Origin: Chloroflexota bacterium
GTDB taxonomy: Bacteria > Chloroflexota > Anaerolineae > Anaerolineales > Villigracilaceae
Reading direction: 5' to 3'
Assembly: GCA_023459215.1 (NCBI GenBank)
Contig: JAEWVF010000091.1
Span: 1 to 20,605, forward strand
Length of the DNA stretch: 20,605 nt
The position numbers were made by a program, and so were the translations under genes. Each line of letters begins with the position of its first letter. Position 1 is the stretch's first letter. Shown in pieces: positions 20,334 through 20,605 of the stretch. The notes beneath the pieces were generated by a model. The model did not search any database. It was not told the origin of the DNA and saw nothing but the letters and a program-made list of their open reading frames with translations.

Positions 20334-20605
20334 TTATTCCTTTTTCGCTTTTCCACTCGTCCCTTTTTTCTCAAAACTCAAAACCGCCTCCAGCGCCGCG
20401 CCACCGATGGCCAGAGCCTTATCCGAAACCAGGAAACAATACTCGCGCTTGTCACGGGCATCCAGATCGCCGATTTTTAGGTTTTTTGTCACCTGCAAGC
20501 CGGGGCGGATCAGTCCGCGCAGCACACCGGGGAAGGGCGCGATGATTGGCTTGCCAGTCACCTCGGCGATGATTTGTCCGGGTTCGATATGTTCGCCGAT
20601 TTGCG
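20334..20605 (-). CDS. yqeB: YqeB, C-terminal part (selenium-dependent molybdenum hydroxylase system protein)
   Basis: Only the last 90 or so residues are inside the window; the 5' end lies beyond 20605. The frame is open to the edge, reading QIGEHIEPGQIIAEVTGKP, then PFPGVLRGLIRPGLQV, LKIGDLDAR and LVSDKALAIGGAALEAVL. The series LRGL-G-KIGD-D and SDKA-AIGG is typical of the EF2563-type YqeB family found beside yqeC and mocA. The protein helps mature selenium-dependent molybdenum hydroxylases. The C-terminal tail (FEKKGTSGKAKKE) is made by a purine-rich repeat. The stop is 4 bases before the YqeC-MocA start, so they form an operon. A GTG at 20561 is internal, not a start. Confidence 0.82.
   Translation of the reverse strand, partial: QIGEHIEPGQIIAEVTGKPIIAPFPGVLRGLIRPGLQVTKNLKIGDLDARDKREYCFLVSDKALAIGGAALEAVLSFEKKGTSGKAKKE
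20336..20373 (-). repeat. purine-rich repeat at the end of yqeB
   Basis: On the minus strand it reads GAGAAAAAAGGGACGAG and GTGGAAAAGCGAAAAAG, encoding the Lys-rich yqeB tail and supplying the ribosome-binding AAGGA of the next gene. It matches the repeats at 18914-18943 and 10962-11004. Confidence 0.5.

Overview
The window looks like a chromosomal contig from a GC-moderate environmental bacterium, most likely Chloroflexota (class Anaerolineae). This is inferred from protein style and gene content: lipid-anchored or membrane-anchored proteins with long Pro/Thr/Ser linkers, a YqeB/YqeC/MocA molybdenum-hydroxylase maturation cluster, standalone ConA-like proteins, and A/G-rich repeats around gene ends. 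No rRNA or tRNA is present to confirm it.

Layout. (1) 1-2982 is an accessory patch. It holds a complete IS1182-family insertion sequence (about 234-1936) whose transposase is split at an A11 run, an AT-rich orphan gene (1969-2652), and a string of small hairpins beginning GTGTG at 2713 that resembles the 5' end of a group II intron with no intron body. (2) 3019-6048 is a plus-strand run: a DUF2262-like protein, a peptidase E-like S51 protein, an APH-fold kinase, a NUDIX hydrolase and a HIT hydrolase. (3) 9607-6053 is a minus-strand operon: a hypothetical protein, a DEAD-box RNA helicase, an NAD-dependent epimerase/SDR and an SH3-like lipoprotein. (4) 9608-9792 is a divergent control region with two palindromes and a good sigma70-type promoter driving a UbiA-family prenyltransferase (9793-10917). 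(5) 10918-13131 holds a ConA-like protein, a small CDGSH iron-sulfur protein and an EamA transporter, separated by repeat-derived hairpins. (6) 13132-16201 is a plus-strand run: an MBL-fold hydrolase, a small alpha-beta protein, MutY, and a membrane-anchored ConA-like protein whose start is embedded in a perfect palindrome. (7) 17859-16253 is a translationally coupled lipid pair, a diacylglycerol-kinase-family protein and a PlsC-like acyltransferase. (8) 20605-17964 is the molybdenum cofactor maturation cluster read leftward: YqeB (cut by the window edge), a YqeC-MocA fusion, a second MocA-like nucleotidyltransferase and a small helical protein.

The most noteworthy signals are: an 87-bp nested palindrome sitting exactly in frame (29 codons) inside the YqeC-MocA fusion, with an apparent relative acting as an intergenic hairpin at 11981-12032; a purine-rich GTGAAAAAG-type repeat at four gene ends, two inverted copies of which build a perfect 20-bp terminator hairpin; the orphan group II intron-like 5' end; and the operator-like palindrome over the start of the 15242 gene. 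Several enzymes have altered motifs (HX4E in the acyltransferase, HEAPGH in the MBL protein). No CRISPR array, tRNA, rRNA or prophage was seen.
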